DNA of 64,000 bases from Cyclobacteriaceae bacterium (GCA_026129485.1 JAHCHY010000004.1:174354-238353); one strand, 5' to 3'; shown: positions 52,637-62,391, counted from the first letter of the stretch. Notes: generated by a model not told the origin, from the letters alone. Made by a program: numbers and translations.

Positions 52637-53293
52637 CTAACTGCGCCAAATATACGGGAAGAGCAAGTAAGACGTTGCCGCCACTAAGCAATTAATTGCC
52701 AGGAGTGTAAGAAGTTCGGGGTAGCTCACCGAACGATCCAGTCCGTCAATACAGTTTTTGGTAACCTTAATGGCGATGAGCAACACCGAGATAACCACCG
52801 GAAAGCCGAGTACCGCCATCAGAATATTGCTATGATTGGCTTTGGCTGCGAGGGCCGATAGCATGGTGAGGGAAGCGGAAAAGCCGAGCGCTGCCAGCAG
52901 CAGCGTAATGCCAAACAAGGTATGATCGGTGAGCGGATTCTTCAGCAGCACTACAAACAACAGCCAGCCGGCAAAAGCCAGTATCGAGATCAGCAAAAAG
53001 TTATACAACATTTTGGAGAGCAGGATAGCCGCAGGCGATGCGATTGAGTAATAGTAAATCCCGCGACCTTTTTTTTCACCGATAAAGCTTTTGGCCACCG
53101 TGTTGATAACCGAAAAAAGTATGGTTACCCAGAACAGAGCGCTCCATACTAACGGGGTGATCTGGTTTTGCTTTAAGCTGAAAGAAAGGTAACAGATAAA
53201 TGCTGTGCTGAACAGGTATAGCGCAAGACCGGAGATTACAGATTTCTTTCTCAACTCCAGCGTAAGCTCCTTAAAAAAGAGAGTTACTATCAC
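52637..53293 (-). CDS. ccmB: heme exporter membrane subunit CcmB
   Basis: A 218-residue membrane protein with six hydrophobic helices. N-terminal FFKELTLELRKKS and the following helices fit CcmB, the permease partner of the ATPase CcmA in releasing holo-CcmE. No ccmA gene is nearby. The start is GTG at 53293, one base after the wzz stop, so its translation may be coupled to a polysaccharide gene. Confidence in the family comes from sequence and from ccmC being next. Confidence 0.85.
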   Translation of the reverse strand: MIVTLFFKELTLELRKKSVISGLALYLFSTAFICYLSFSLKQNQITPLVWSALFWVTILFSVINTVAKSFIGEKKGRGIYYYSIASPAAILLSKMLYNFLLISILAFAGWLLFVVLLKNPLTDHTLFGITLLLAALGFSASLTMLSALAAKANHSNILMAVLGFPVVISVLLIAIKVTKNCIDGLDRSVSYPELLTLLAINCLVAATSYLLFPYIWRS

Positions 53294-53294
53294 G

Positions 53295-54134
53295 TTATTC
53301 TTTAATTACCTGCCGCACCCACTTTACTCCGATAAAGCAGAACGCAAGAAACAAACCACCCGCAAAACCAATTATGAGAGAAATTGAGAGCTTAGGTTTT
53401 GCAGGTTTTTCGAAGGCAGTAAAACCCTCTACCAACTGAATGCTGTTTACAAGCTCAAGTGCATTCTTATAATTGATTTGTTCTTTACTTAAATCAATAA
53501 TTTTTGAGTAAATGCTGGTTGGTTCCACCAGCATCATTTCAGCACTTTTACCGTAAATCGGTTTACCCTGAAAAAGACGTTGTTTCAGGCTATCTAACGA
53601 ATTGATTTCTTCCTGAATTTTGGCAATTAAGCTGGTGTAATAGGTTTCGCGTTGCTTTACCCGGATTTTTACGAATTCATTATTTCTGAGCAGAGCTATA
53701 ATGCCGTCTTGCAGTTTGGGTAAAATTGATTTTTCTTTTATTTCGCAAGTGATAATGAAAATGGATTCATCCTTCTCTTTTGAGGTTGATGTTTGTTTTA
53801 CACTTTCGATTTCAATTTTACTTATTTTTTGTGCTTCCTCTTCGGTAATGTTTAGTCGGGTGGACAGCATTTTTCTGTTCTCTTCTTTAATTAACCTATC
53901 CAGGCTTTCGGTAATACGCTCCGCATATGATTCCGTTAAAATATCGGATTGTAAAATCATCTTGCTTTCATAGACCCGGGTTGATATCGAGTACATTCCT
54001 ATCGAAAGCCCAAGTCCAAGCAAAATAAATCCTGAAAAGACAATGAAATTTTTGTTTAAAAACTTCAGAATGCTCACCACAAGTTCAATAAGATCAATTT
54101 CATCCGCGGAAACGGCAGGCTTCTTTTCGCTCAT
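53295..54134 (-). CDS. Wzz-type chain length determinant protein
   Basis: A 279-residue protein with two membrane helices, near residues 33-52 and 252-272, around a periplasmic coiled-coil-rich domain: the Wzz/PCP topology. Such proteins set the polymer length of surface polysaccharides made by the Wzx/Wzy route. It is divergent from the sugar-epimerase gene at 54203, which starts the plus-strand polysaccharide locus, so its job is probably in that locus. It lacks a C-terminal kinase domain. The next gene on its own strand is ccmB, one base after its stop. Confidence 0.83.
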   Translation of the reverse strand: MSEKKPAVSADEIDLIELVVSILKFLNKNFIVFSGFILLGLGLSIGMYSISTRVYESKMILQSDILTESYAERITESLDRLIKEENRKMLSTRLNITEEEAQKISKIEIESVKQTSTSKEKDESIFIITCEIKEKSILPKLQDGIIALLRNNEFVKIRVKQRETYYTSLIAKIQEEINSLDSLKQRLFQGKPIYGKSAEMMLVEPTSIYSKIIDLSKEQINYKNALELVNSIQLVEGFTAFEKPAKPKLSISLIIGFAGGLFLAFCFIGVKWVRQVIKE

Positions 54135-54174
54135 GTTTTAGTTTTAACTCGTGCAAATCTAATCAGATTTGGTG

Positions 54175-54182
54175 TACTTTTG
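54175..54182 (+). promoter_or_regulatory. candidate -7 box of the polysaccharide locus
   Basis: TACTTTTG matches TAnnTTTG and ends 20 bases before the GTG start at 54203. No convincing -33 element. It would drive the whole plus-strand polysaccharide run. Confidence 0.4.
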
Positions 54183-54202
54183 GGGCCAAAATCTTCTGTT
54201 TT

Positions 54203-55219
54203 GTGAGTTCAACACGAATTTTAGTAACAGGCGCTGCCGGGTTTATCGGGTTTCATTTAAGCAAACGACTGTTGGAGTCCGGATACCTGGTTATTGGGTT
54301 GGATAACCTGAATGATTATTATGATGTAACCCTTAAAGAGTCAAGGCTGTCTATTCTGAAAGAGCTGCCGGGCTTCTCGTTCCATAAAATCAACCTTGAG
54401 GATAAGGATAGAATAGATTCACTGTTCTCAACCGGTAAATTTGATTTTGTAGTTAACCTTGCAGCCCAGGCTGGCGTTCGGTACTCTCTTCAAAATCCAT
54501 ACGCCTACTTGAATAGTAACCTTACCGGCTTTTTAAATATCCTGGAGGCTTGCCGCAATTACCCGGTTAAACATCTTGTTTACGCTTCATCCAGTTCAGT
54601 GTATGGGGCAAACAGAAAGATGCCTTTTTCTGTTCACGATAATGTGGATCACCCATTGGCGCTTTATGCGGTGAGTAAAAAGGCAAACGAGCTAATGGCT
54701 CATTCGTATTCTAACCTATACAATATCCCCACCACGGGCTTACGATTTTTTACGGTATACGGGCCTTACGGCAGGCCGGATATGGCGCTTTTTCTTTTTA
54801 CGAAAGCCATTTTGGAAGGACGCCCTATTGATGTTTTCAACAACGGAGAAATGTTAAGGGATTTTACTTATGTAGATGATATTGTGGAGGGCATAGTTCG
54901 TTTAATTCCTAATATCCCTAAAGGTAATCCTGACTGGAATGGTGTTAAGCCAGATCCGGCCACCAGTTTTGCCCCTTATAGGATTTATAATATAGGTAAT
55001 AACAAGCCGGTTCAATTGCTTCATTTTATTGAAGTATTGGAACAAAAGCTTGGTAAAACGGCTGTAAAAAATTTCCTGCCCCTTCAGGATGGAGATGTGC
55101 CGGCAACATACGCTGATGTGGATGATTTAATACGGGATGTTGGATTCAAGCCAGGCACGTCAATTGAAACGGGCATTAGCAATTTTGTGGATTGGTATAA
55201 GATATACTATAAGATTTAG
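54203..55219 (+). CDS. UDP-glucuronate 4-epimerase-like NAD-dependent epimerase
   Basis: A 338-residue extended SDR enzyme. The Rossmann motif [14 protein letters not shown] is at the start, followed by [15 protein letters not shown], the hallmark of the CapI/LspL/GAE UDP-glucuronate epimerase branch. The catalytic YxxxK is in [16 protein letters not shown], and [20 protein letters not shown] is also typical. It would interconvert UDP-glucuronate and UDP-galacturonate (or the N-acetyl forms). The start is GTG at 54203. It is followed 9 bases later by the UDP-sugar dehydrogenase gene, so together they would supply a uronic acid for the surface glycan. Confidence 0.87.
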   Translation: MSSTRILVTGAAGFIGFHLSKRLLESGYLVIGLDNLNDYYDVTLKESRLSILKELPGFSFHKINLEDKDRIDSLFSTGKFDFVVNLAAQAGVRYSLQNPYAYLNSNLTGFLNILEACRNYPVKHLVYASSSSVYGANRKMPFSVHDNVDHPLALYAVSKKANELMAHSYSNLYNIPTTGLRFFTVYGPYGRPDMALFLFTKAILEGRPIDVFNNGEMLRDFTYVDDIVEGIVRLIPNIPKGNPDWNGVKPDPATSFAPYRIYNIGNNKPVQLLHFIEVLEQKLGKTAVKNFLPLQDGDVPATYADVDDLIRDVGFKPGTSIETGISNFVDWYKIYYKI

Positions 55220-55227
55220 AATTTGAA

Positions 55228-56478
55228 ATGGAAAAAATCGGAGTGATTGGTTTGGGCTATGTGGGGCTACCGCTGGCTGTAGAATTTGGTAAAATTATAG
55301 ATGTCGTAGGTTTTGATATCAATAAAGAGCGTATCGAAGAATTAAAAACGGGTTTTGACCGAACGCTCGAAGTAGATAGCGCTGAATTTTTCGAGTCAAA
55401 AAGACTTACATACTCCAGCAATCCTGAAGATTTGCGGTCGGTAAATTATTTTATAATAACGGTGCCAACTCCCGTTGACGAATTTAAGACGCCAGATCTT
55501 ACGCCTTTAAAAAAAGCAAGTGAAACGGTTGGTAAGGTTTTGAAAAAAGGAGATGTTGTAATTTATGAATCAACCGTTTACCCGGGTTGTACCGAAGAAG
55601 ATTGCGTGCCTGTACTGGAAAAGTTCAGTGGGTTGAAATTCAATGTTGATTTCTTTTGCGGATACTCACCCGAACGCATTAATCCGGGAGATAAACAGCA
55701 TCGCTTGCCGAACATTAAAAAAGTTACCAGTGGCAGCACGCCCGAAGTTGCCGAGCGCGTAGACCAGCTTTATAAAAAAATCATTAAAGCGGGGACGCAT
55801 AAGGCTTCATCTATAAAAGTTGCCGAAGCCGCAAAAGTAATTGAAAACTCACAGCGCGATATCAATATCGCATTTGTGAATGAGCTTTCGCTGATCTTCG
55901 AAAAGATGAATATCGATACTCATGAAGTGCTGGAAGCAGCCGGAACAAAATGGAACTTTTTGCCCTACAAGCCGGGCCTTGTAGGCGGGCATTGCATTGG
56001 TGTGGATCCTTATTATCTTACCTACAAGGCTGATAGCCTGGGTTATCATCCACAGGTTATCCTGGCTGGCCGAAGAATAAACGACAACATGGGTGTTCAC
56101 ATTGCCAATCGTGTGATTAAGCTGATGACACAAAACGACCTGGCAGTGAATAAAGCCAAGGTGCTTGTGCTGGGTATAACCTTCAAAGAAAACTGTCCGG
56201 ACATACGCAACAGCCGGGCTATTGATGTGATCAGGGAGCTACAAAGCTTTGGCGCTGATGTGGAAGTTTATGACCCGCATGCAGATGCCGAAGAGGTGAA
56301 ACATGAGTATGGTTTGAGCCTTACTGCTCAGTTGGATAAAACATATTCAACTATTGTATTGGCAGTAAGTCATAACGAGTTTAAGGATTTGAAGTGGTCT
56401 GCCATAAAAAGCCCGAAAACCATAGTTTACGATGTGAAGGGCTTTTTGGACAAGACATTTGTAACAGCAAGACTTTAA
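55228..56478 (+). CDS. UDP-N-acetylglucosamine/galactosamine dehydrogenase, TviB/WbpO-like
   Basis: A 416-residue UDP-sugar 6-dehydrogenase with GLGYVGLPLA at the NAD site, the catalytic Cys in GGHCIGVDPYYLTYKA, and the C-terminal UDP-binding domain. The GxGYVGLP and PGLVGGHCIGVDP pattern fits the TviB/WbpO branch, which oxidises UDP-HexNAc to the uronic acid, more than plain UDP-glucose dehydrogenase. Substrate assignment is inferred. Start ATG at 55228. Confidence 0.87.
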   Translation: MEKIGVIGLGYVGLPLAVEFGKIIDVVGFDINKERIEELKTGFDRTLEVDSAEFFESKRLTYSSNPEDLRSVNYFIITVPTPVDEFKTPDLTPLKKASETVGKVLKKGDVVIYESTVYPGCTEEDCVPVLEKFSGLKFNVDFFCGYSPERINPGDKQHRLPNIKKVTSGSTPEVAERVDQLYKKIIKAGTHKASSIKVAEAAKVIENSQRDINIAFVNELSLIFEKMNIDTHEVLEAAGTKWNFLPYKPGLVGGHCIGVDPYYLTYKADSLGYHPQVILAGRRINDNMGVHIANRVIKLMTQNDLAVNKAKVLVLGITFKENCPDIRNSRAIDVIRELQSFGADVEVYDPHADAEEVKHEYGLSLTAQLDKTYSTIVLAVSHNEFKDLKWSAIKSPKTIVYDVKGFLDKTFVTARL

Positions 56479-56489
56479 AGAACCTGATC

Positions 56490-57515
56490 GTGAAGAAGAA
56501 AAATCATGTACTGGTAACAGGTGGAGCGGGTTATATAGGCGCGCACACGGTAGTGGAGCTATTAAATGCCGGTTATGAAGTAACCGTTATCGATTCCTTA
56601 GAACGCAGCGAGCTAAGGATTGTGGAGGGAATAAAATCAATTACAGGTAAGGAGTTCAGTTTTCATAAGATTGATTGCCTGGATGCTTCGGCTATGAAAA
56701 GCTTGTTTGAGGCCAATCAATTTGATTCCGTAATACATTTTGCCGCCTATAAGTCTGTAAACGAATCAGTAGAAAAACCGCTGATGTATTATCAAAATAA
56801 TGTAGGCTCGTTGATGACATTGCTCGAAGCGATGAAACAATACCGGGTTCGTGATCTGATATTTTCATCATCCTGCACGGTATATGGGCAGCCCGATTAT
56901 ATCCCCGTTGATGAATCGGCACCATTTAAAAAGGCAGAATCACCATACGGAGCAAGCAAGCAGCTTTGTGAGCATATTCTTGAAGACATGGCTACTGTAG
57001 GAATACGGGTAGCTTCACTTCGGTATTTTAACCCGATTGGCGCACACCCCTCCGGGTTGATTGGTGAATTGCCGATTGGTGTGCCCAACAACCTGGTGCC
57101 GTATGTAACTCAAACGGCAGCGGGAGTCCGCGCTCAGCTTACCGTTTTTGGTAACGATTATGATACTCCCGATGGCTCTTGTGTGCGCGACTTTATTCAT
57201 GTGTGCGATGTGGCCTCGGCACACGTAAATGCCATTCAGTACCTGGAAGACTTAAAGGCAGGTAAAGTTTTTGAAGCATTTAACCTGGGAACCGGTAAGG
57301 GAGTTTCTGTTTTGGAATTGGTACAGAAGTTCATTGAGGCAACAGGTGTTAATCTTAATTATAAAATCGGCCCGCGCAGGCCGGGCGATGTGGAGAAAGT
57401 ATATGCCAATCCTGAAAAAATTGTGAAGTCACTGGGTTGGAACCCCCAATATGACCTGGGTCAATCGCTGAAGCATGCCTGGCAATGGGAGAAAAAAATT
57501 CATGGACTATCTTAA
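56490..57515 (+). CDS. galE: UDP-glucose 4-epimerase
   Basis: A 341-residue enzyme with TGGAGYIGAHTVVELL at the N terminus, SSSCTVYG (catalytic Ser region), YGASKQLCE (YxxxK), and GAHPSGLIGE with NNLVPYV as in GalE. It interconverts UDP-glucose and UDP-galactose (or the GlcNAc pair). The GTG at 56490 was chosen because it starts the protein right before the Rossmann strand; an open extension back to 56394 overlaps the dehydrogenase gene in another frame and is not conserved-looking. Confidence 0.93.
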   Translation: MKKKNHVLVTGGAGYIGAHTVVELLNAGYEVTVIDSLERSELRIVEGIKSITGKEFSFHKIDCLDASAMKSLFEANQFDSVIHFAAYKSVNESVEKPLMYYQNNVGSLMTLLEAMKQYRVRDLIFSSSCTVYGQPDYIPVDESAPFKKAESPYGASKQLCEHILEDMATVGIRVASLRYFNPIGAHPSGLIGELPIGVPNNLVPYVTQTAAGVRAQLTVFGNDYDTPDGSCVRDFIHVCDVASAHVNAIQYLEDLKAGKVFEAFNLGTGKGVSVLELVQKFIEATGVNLNYKIGPRRPGDVEKVYANPEKIVKSLGWNPQYDLGQSLKHAWQWEKKIHGLS

Positions 57516-57516
57516 C

Positions 57517-57544
57517 GGGCTTTCTTTCGGGAACAAGCCTTTTT
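57517..57544 (+). terminator. weak terminator after galE
   Basis: GGGCTT (57517-57522) pairs with AAGCCT (57535-57540), followed by TTTT. The stem is only 5-6 pairs with a 12-base loop, so the gene run to rfbA may be partly read through. The remaining gap to 57646 shows nothing recognisable. Confidence 0.35.
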
Positions 57545-57646
57545 ATCTTGCAAAAAACTTAAAATGAAATCGACATGCACTGCGTTCACCCATCGGATAA
57601 TGTTCAGGAGATTCCATGTGACCGCTAAAAAACAATTATAAACGCA

Positions 57647-57750
57647 TGAAATGGCCATTAAGATGCTCTGCACCCCAACGGTATGATAATCCAGGCCATT
57701 CTCCCGATAGCTATCGGGAACCTCAAACAAAAAATTATTAACAGATGAAA
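57647..57750 (+). repeat. dispersed repeat of about 104 bp, copy B (runs into the rfbA start codon)
   Basis: The plus-strand counterpart of 35088-35191. It contains a perfect 16-bp palindrome CCCGATAGCTATCGGG (57703-57718) and ends TTAACAGATGAAA, whose ATG is the rfbA start at 57745. This copy holds a chance 31-codon ORF starting at 57646; the frame is broken in the other copy. It fills half of the 229-base gap between galE and rfbA. Confidence 0.85.
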
Positions 57751-58623
57751 GGAATAGTTCTGGCAGGAGGTTCGGGCACACGATTATACCCGCTTACAAA
57801 GGCTGTTTCCAAGCAGCTTTTACCTATTTACGATAAACCGATGATTTATTACCCGTTGTCGGTTTTATTACTGGCCAACATCCGTGAAATACTAATCATT
57901 TCTACTCCGCACGATTTACCGCTTTTCAAGAGTTTGCTGGGCGATGGCTCGCACTTGGGTGTGCGTTTTGAATACCGCGAGCAGCCTTCGCCAGATGGCC
58001 TTGCGCAGGCATTTTTAATAGGTGAAACATTTTTGAATGGAGACTCGGCCTGTCTCGTTTTGGGGGATAATATTTTTTACGGGTATAACTTTTCAAAGCT
58101 TTTGGTTGAAGCCGGCCAGGTTCAAAAGGGTGCGACTGTGTTTGGCTATTATGTAAACGACCCCGAACGTTATGGGGTAGCTGAGTTTAATGAGCAAGGC
58201 AATGTGCTATCGATTGAAGAGAAACCTAAAGAACCCAAATCAAATTATGCTGTTACCGGCTTATACTTCTACGACAATACTGTTGTAGAGAAGGCAAAAC
58301 AGGTAAAACCGTCCCCTCGCGGTGAGCTGGAGATTACGGATTTGAATAGAATTTACCTGGATGAAAAATCACTTACCGTAAAGCTCCTCGGCAGAGGCAT
58401 GGCGTGGCTCGACACAGGTACACACCAGTCCATGTTGCAGGCTTCCAATTTTATTGAGTCAATAGAAGAGCGGCAAGGATTGAAGGTAGCCTGTCTGGAG
58501 GAGATCGCGTATCGTAAAGGATACATAACCAAAGAACAGGTTGCTATTCTGGCGAAACCCTTGCTTAAAAACCAATATGGCCAATATCTCATGAAGGTAA
58601 TTAATGAAAAGTTTATCCGTTAA
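57745..58623 (+). CDS. rfbA: glucose-1-phosphate thymidylyltransferase
   Basis: A 292-residue RmlA enzyme making dTDP-glucose from dTTP and glucose 1-phosphate. Signature [20 protein letters not shown] at the start, then [29 protein letters not shown] and [11 protein letters not shown]. Length is normal. It leads the rfbA-rfbC-rfbB run. The dispersed repeat reaches exactly to its ATG, so its promoter or ribosome site may lie within that repeat. Confidence 0.95.
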   Translation: MKGIVLAGGSGTRLYPLTKAVSKQLLPIYDKPMIYYPLSVLLLANIREILIISTPHDLPLFKSLLGDGSHLGVRFEYREQPSPDGLAQAFLIGETFLNGDSACLVLGDNIFYGYNFSKLLVEAGQVQKGATVFGYYVNDPERYGVAEFNEQGNVLSIEEKPKEPKSNYAVTGLYFYDNTVVEKAKQVKPSPRGELEITDLNRIYLDEKSLTVKLLGRGMAWLDTGTHQSMLQASNFIESIEERQGLKVACLEEIAYRKGYITKEQVAILAKPLLKNQYGQYLMKVINEKFIR

Positions 58624-59172
58624 ATGAAAATCATCACTACAGGATTTAACGGGCTGGTGATACTTGAACCAAAAGTGCTGGGGGATAGCCGGGGTTATTT
58701 TATGGAATCTTTCAGCCGGAAAACACTGATGGAAGCCGGGTTTGATATTAATTTTGTTCAGGATAACCAGTCGCGTTCAACCCAAGGGGTAGCAAGGGGA
58801 CTACATTTTCAGAATGCGCCCTATGCACAAACCAAGCTGGTACGGGTATTGGCAGGCAGTATACTGGATGTGGTGGTAGATTTAAGAAGAAACGAGCCTA
58901 CTTTTGGAAAGCATTATGTAATTGAGCTAACTGCCGAAAATAAGAAACAGATACTTGTTCCCAAAGGTTTTGCGCATGGCTTTATTGTATTAGGTGATTA
59001 TGCTGAAATCATGTATAAATGCGATGAGTACTATGTACCGCAGGCTGAAGGAGGAATTTTGTTTACTGATCCTGCGTTAGGTATTTCATTACCGGTGGCT
59101 CATGACCAGTTAATTCTATCTGATAAAGACAAAAAGAACCCGCTTCTAAGTGAAGCAAAATTTGAATTTTAA
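58624..59172 (+). CDS. rfbC: dTDP-4-dehydrorhamnose 3,5-epimerase
   Basis: A 182-residue RmlC cupin enzyme. ARGLHFQ carries the catalytic His, followed by QTKLVRVLAGSILDVVVDLR and PKGFAHGFIVL. Length matches the family (about 180). It starts at the base after the rfbA stop. It epimerises dTDP-4-keto-6-deoxyglucose on the way to dTDP-L-rhamnose. Confidence 0.95.
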   Translation: MKIITTGFNGLVILEPKVLGDSRGYFMESFSRKTLMEAGFDINFVQDNQSRSTQGVARGLHFQNAPYAQTKLVRVLAGSILDVVVDLRRNEPTFGKHYVIELTAENKKQILVPKGFAHGFIVLGDYAEIMYKCDEYYVPQAEGGILFTDPALGISLPVAHDQLILSDKDKKNPLLSEAKFEF

Positions 59173-59173
59173 A

Positions 59174-60187
59174 ATGAAAACAGTTTTAGTAACAGGCGGG
59201 GCAGGGTTTATCGGCTCCAACTTTATAATTCATTTTATCAGGAATAACCCTGGTTTGCGCGTGGTTAATCTTGATTTGCTAACCTATGCAGGCAACCCGG
59301 ATAACCTGAAAGAAGTTGAGGGAGATGATCGTTATGTTTTTATAAAGGGAGATATCTGCGACAGAGATCTGGTGGATTCTTTATTCTCACAATATGATAT
59401 TTCCGGTGTGATCCATTTTGCCGCAGAGTCGCACGTGGATAATTCAATATCAGGCCCGGAGGCTTTTATACGAACCAATATAAATGGTACGTTTACTTTG
59501 CTGGATGTGGCCCGCAAGCATTGGCTCAACGCCCCGTTTAAAATAAAAGAGGGTAAAGAAAGCAATCGTTTTTTGCATGTATCAACCGATGAGGTTTATG
59601 GCACGTTAGGCAGCGAAGGATTGTTTACTGAAAAAACTCCGTATGCGCCTAACAGTCCGTATTCAGCTTCCAAAGCCAGTAGTGATTTGCTGGTTCGTAG
59701 CTATTTTCATACCTACGGTTTAAATGTGGTTACTACCAACTGCTCTAATAATTACGGTCCCAGGCAACATAATGAGAAGCTGATTCCAACCATTATCCGC
59801 AAAGCTTTGTCCAATCAACCTATACCTATTTATGGGGATGGGATGAATGTACGCGATTGGTTATATGTATTGGATCATGCCAAAGGTATTGAATTGGCGT
59901 TTAATATAGGTGTAGCCGGGGAAACCTATAACATTGGTGGTCGTAACGAGCGGACAAACAACCAGATTGTGCAAACCATTTGCGGGATTCTTGATCAGGA
60001 AAAGCCAAATGCAAACGGTAAATCCTACAAGCATCAGATTACATACGTGAAAGATCGTGCTGGGCATGATAAGCGGTACGCCATTGATGCCAGTAAAATT
60101 GAGAATGAGTTAGGCTGGAAGGCAGTGGAAGATTTTGAAAGTGGTATAGGGAAAACCGTAATTTGGTATTTAAATCAAATGAAGTAG
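59174..60187 (+). CDS. rfbB: dTDP-glucose 4,6-dehydratase
   Basis: A 337-residue RmlB enzyme. TGGAGFIGSNFI at the N terminus, HFAAESHVDNS, the catalytic DEVYG, YSASKASSD (YxxxK) and NCSNNYGPRQHNEKLIP are all typical. The ATG at 59174 lies one base after the rfbC stop. The fourth pathway gene rfbD is not in the window, so the final product could be dTDP-L-rhamnose (rfbD elsewhere) or another 6-deoxy sugar. Confidence 0.95.
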   Translation: MKTVLVTGGAGFIGSNFIIHFIRNNPGLRVVNLDLLTYAGNPDNLKEVEGDDRYVFIKGDICDRDLVDSLFSQYDISGVIHFAAESHVDNSISGPEAFIRTNINGTFTLLDVARKHWLNAPFKIKEGKESNRFLHVSTDEVYGTLGSEGLFTEKTPYAPNSPYSASKASSDLLVRSYFHTYGLNVVTTNCSNNYGPRQHNEKLIPTIIRKALSNQPIPIYGDGMNVRDWLYVLDHAKGIELAFNIGVAGETYNIGGRNERTNNQIVQTICGILDQEKPNANGKSYKHQITYVKDRAGHDKRYAIDASKIENELGWKAVEDFESGIGKTVIWYLNQMK

Positions 60188-60222
60188 AGTTCGCCAACTT
60201 ACCTTCCTTAAAAAAATTATTA

Positions 60223-61545
60223 ATGTCCCTTCAAAACCCCTTTTACTTAAATTTTTTCCCCAAAAAAATTCGACAACAACTGGAAGGGCGCCATAATTTA
60301 TTTGCAGTGTTGCACAATAGCGGATGGCTCATGGCAGATAAAGTTTTTAAAGCAATGGTTACCTTAATTGTTGGAGCTTGGGTAGCTCGATACCTTGGCC
60401 CTACTGAGTATGGAAAGCTTGCTTACATTTTGGCTATTGTAGCCTTTTTTCAAGTGGTTTCTACGTTGGGTTTGGATGGTATTGTAGTGCGTGACATTGC
60501 CAAAAACAAAGACGAAGCCGGGGTGATATTAGGAACCACGTTTATGATGCGATTGATTGTGGGTATGATCTGTTGGTTGGGACTAGTTGTATTCATGGTA
60601 TTGATATACGGATGGGGCAATGAAAATATGTGGCTTGCTTTGTTCATTGGAGGAAGCTTACTTTTTCAAGCGGCCGATACAATAGATTTATGGTTTCAAA
60701 GTCAAACACAAAGTCGGAGAACTGTATTGGCTAAGTTTATTGCCATCCTTATTTCTTCTTCCCTTCGAGTTGTATTTATTACTCTCAAAGCTCCCCTTGT
60801 TTATTTTGCTGTGGCTTTTTTGGTGGAGTTTTCTATTGCCGCTTTAGCGTTGTATTTTTCCTATCAACGTTTTCGTTGCGAGCAAAAGTGGGTGGTGCAG
60901 GTCAATGAAAGAGGAAGAAAATTATTGAAGGAGTCATGGCCTTTTATTTTATCTTCAGTTTCTGTTATGGTGTATATGCGGATTGACCAGGTAATGATCC
61001 GGAATATTTTAGGGGAAATGGAGCTTGGGATTTATTCTGCTGTGATTGCGCTTTCAACTGGCTGGTATATTATTGCAAATACTGTATATTCGAGCATACT
61101 TCCTTCGCTAACAAGAGTTAAAGAACAAAACGAACAACTGTTCCTTCAAAGATTGGTAACAATGTTTAGATTACTAATACTTGTTAGCGTAACATTAACT
61201 CTCCTTACCGTTTGGCAAGGAGAGAATTTGATACAATTAATTTACGGAACAAAATATATCAGTGGATCAACAGCCCTGTCCATCCACGTGTTTACCAACA
61301 TCTCAGTATTCCTTGGAGTTGGACAAGGAGTTTGGATTATTAATTATAGAAAATCAAAATTATTTTTGATTCAGACTTTAGTCGGTGGGGCTGTATCTAT
61401 TGTCTTAAATACAATATTCATTCCTTTATTTGGAATATCCGGAGCAGCGTTAAGTGCAACTTTGTCTTTCTTAAGTTCAGCCATACTCACAAACTTTTTC
61501 ATTGAACGAGATCTATTCAAATTACAAATCGGTTTAATAAAATGA
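60223..61545 (+). CDS. O-antigen/polysaccharide flippase (Wzx-like)
   Basis: A 440-residue membrane protein with about 12 helices. After a short N terminus comes the family pattern WLMADKVFKAMVTLIVGAWV and ARYLGPTEYGKLAYI. It moves the lipid-linked repeat unit to the periplasmic face, with the Wzz protein at 53295 controlling length. The ATG at 60223 was chosen over one at 60163 that overlaps rfbB. GC drops from about here on. The stop overlaps the next ATG (ATGA). Confidence 0.9.
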   Translation: MSLQNPFYLNFFPKKIRQQLEGRHNLFAVLHNSGWLMADKVFKAMVTLIVGAWVARYLGPTEYGKLAYILAIVAFFQVVSTLGLDGIVVRDIAKNKDEAGVILGTTFMMRLIVGMICWLGLVVFMVLIYGWGNENMWLALFIGGSLLFQAADTIDLWFQSQTQSRRTVLAKFIAILISSSLRVVFITLKAPLVYFAVAFLVEFSIAALALYFSYQRFRCEQKWVVQVNERGRKLLKESWPFILSSVSVMVYMRIDQVMIRNILGEMELGIYSAVIALSTGWYIIANTVYSSILPSLTRVKEQNEQLFLQRLVTMFRLLILVSVTLTLLTVWQGENLIQLIYGTKYISGSTALSIHVFTNISVFLGVGQGVWIINYRKSKLFLIQTLVGGAVSIVLNTIFIPLFGISGAALSATLSFLSSAILTNFFIERDLFKLQIGLIK

Positions 61546-62300
61546 AAGAAAAATTTAATCTTCTAAGACTTTTTATAATAGCGAAGACACCGTTTACTAT
61601 TTATCTGAAATATATACTTACTAAAATGACCAATAATAAAAGAAAGTCATTTGTGAGTAATCAAGTGATCTTTAAAGAACAACTTTCCTCAAAAGTTTAT
61701 TCTATTGATTGGTTTACCAATCAAATACCATATTGGTATGAAGTCTTCAAAAGACTGAATATCTCCTTTAACGATCGTTTAAATATTTTAGAAATTGGGA
61801 GTTTTGAAGGCGTTTCCAGTGTTTTCCTTCTACACACATTTCCAAACAGTAAGCTAACATGTGTAGATACATGGCAAGGTGCTGATGAGCATCAAAATTT
61901 AAATATGAATAAGATTGAGGAGAACTTTGATCAAAATACGTTACCATATGGAAATCGAGTTACAAAATATAAAGGGACATCATTTAATTACTTCAATGAC
62001 CATGACTCATCAAACACTGAATTGTTTGATATAATATATGTTGATGGCTCACATTTTTTTGATGATGTTCTAATTGATGCCCTGAAGAGTTTTCACTTAT
62101 TGAAAGTCGGGAGAATAATAATTTTTGATGATTATCTATGGTCAGCTTATAAAGATTTCTCCTTAAATCCGGCTAGCGCTATTAACTCTTTTTACAAGAG
62201 TAACTCTAAGCGTTTAAGAGTACTGTCAGTATACCACCAAATTATAATGCAAAAGACGGCTGATATCAACAAAACAAGTGATTTGGTTTCTTTATCATAA
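61542..62300 (+). CDS. class I SAM-dependent methyltransferase
   Basis: A 252-residue protein with a Rossmann-like methyltransferase core. LEIGSFEGVSSVFLL is motif I, VDTW the acidic end of strand 2, and DIIYVDGSHFFDDVLIDAL and IIIFDDYLW later strands, resembling the Methyltransf_24 type. Target is unknown; methylation of the surface glycan or its lipid-linked precursor is a reasonable guess from position. It is coupled to the flippase gene by a 4-base overlap. Confidence 0.8.
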   Translation: MKEKFNLLRLFIIAKTPFTIYLKYILTKMTNNKRKSFVSNQVIFKEQLSSKVYSIDWFTNQIPYWYEVFKRLNISFNDRLNILEIGSFEGVSSVFLLHTFPNSKLTCVDTWQGADEHQNLNMNKIEENFDQNTLPYGNRVTKYKGTSFNYFNDHDSSNTELFDIIYVDGSHFFDDVLIDALKSFHLLKVGRIIIFDDYLWSAYKDFSLNPASAINSFYKSNSKRLRVLSVYHQIIMQKTADINKTSDLVSLS

Positions 62301-62391
62301 TGATAAGTAAATACAGATTACAATAGAAATATGAACACTGCATATTATTCGTTGTATTTAAGAGGCTCGATCCGATATATTAAAATCTTAA

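Noticed and set aside
56394-56489. A 32-residue N-terminal extension of GalE
   Set aside because: It overlaps the dehydrogenase gene in another frame, and GalE proteins begin at the Rossmann strand; the GTG at 56490 fits.
57646-57741. A 31-codon ORF before rfbA
   Set aside because: Indels in the other repeat copy (35088-35191) break the frame, so it is a chance ORF in a repeat.
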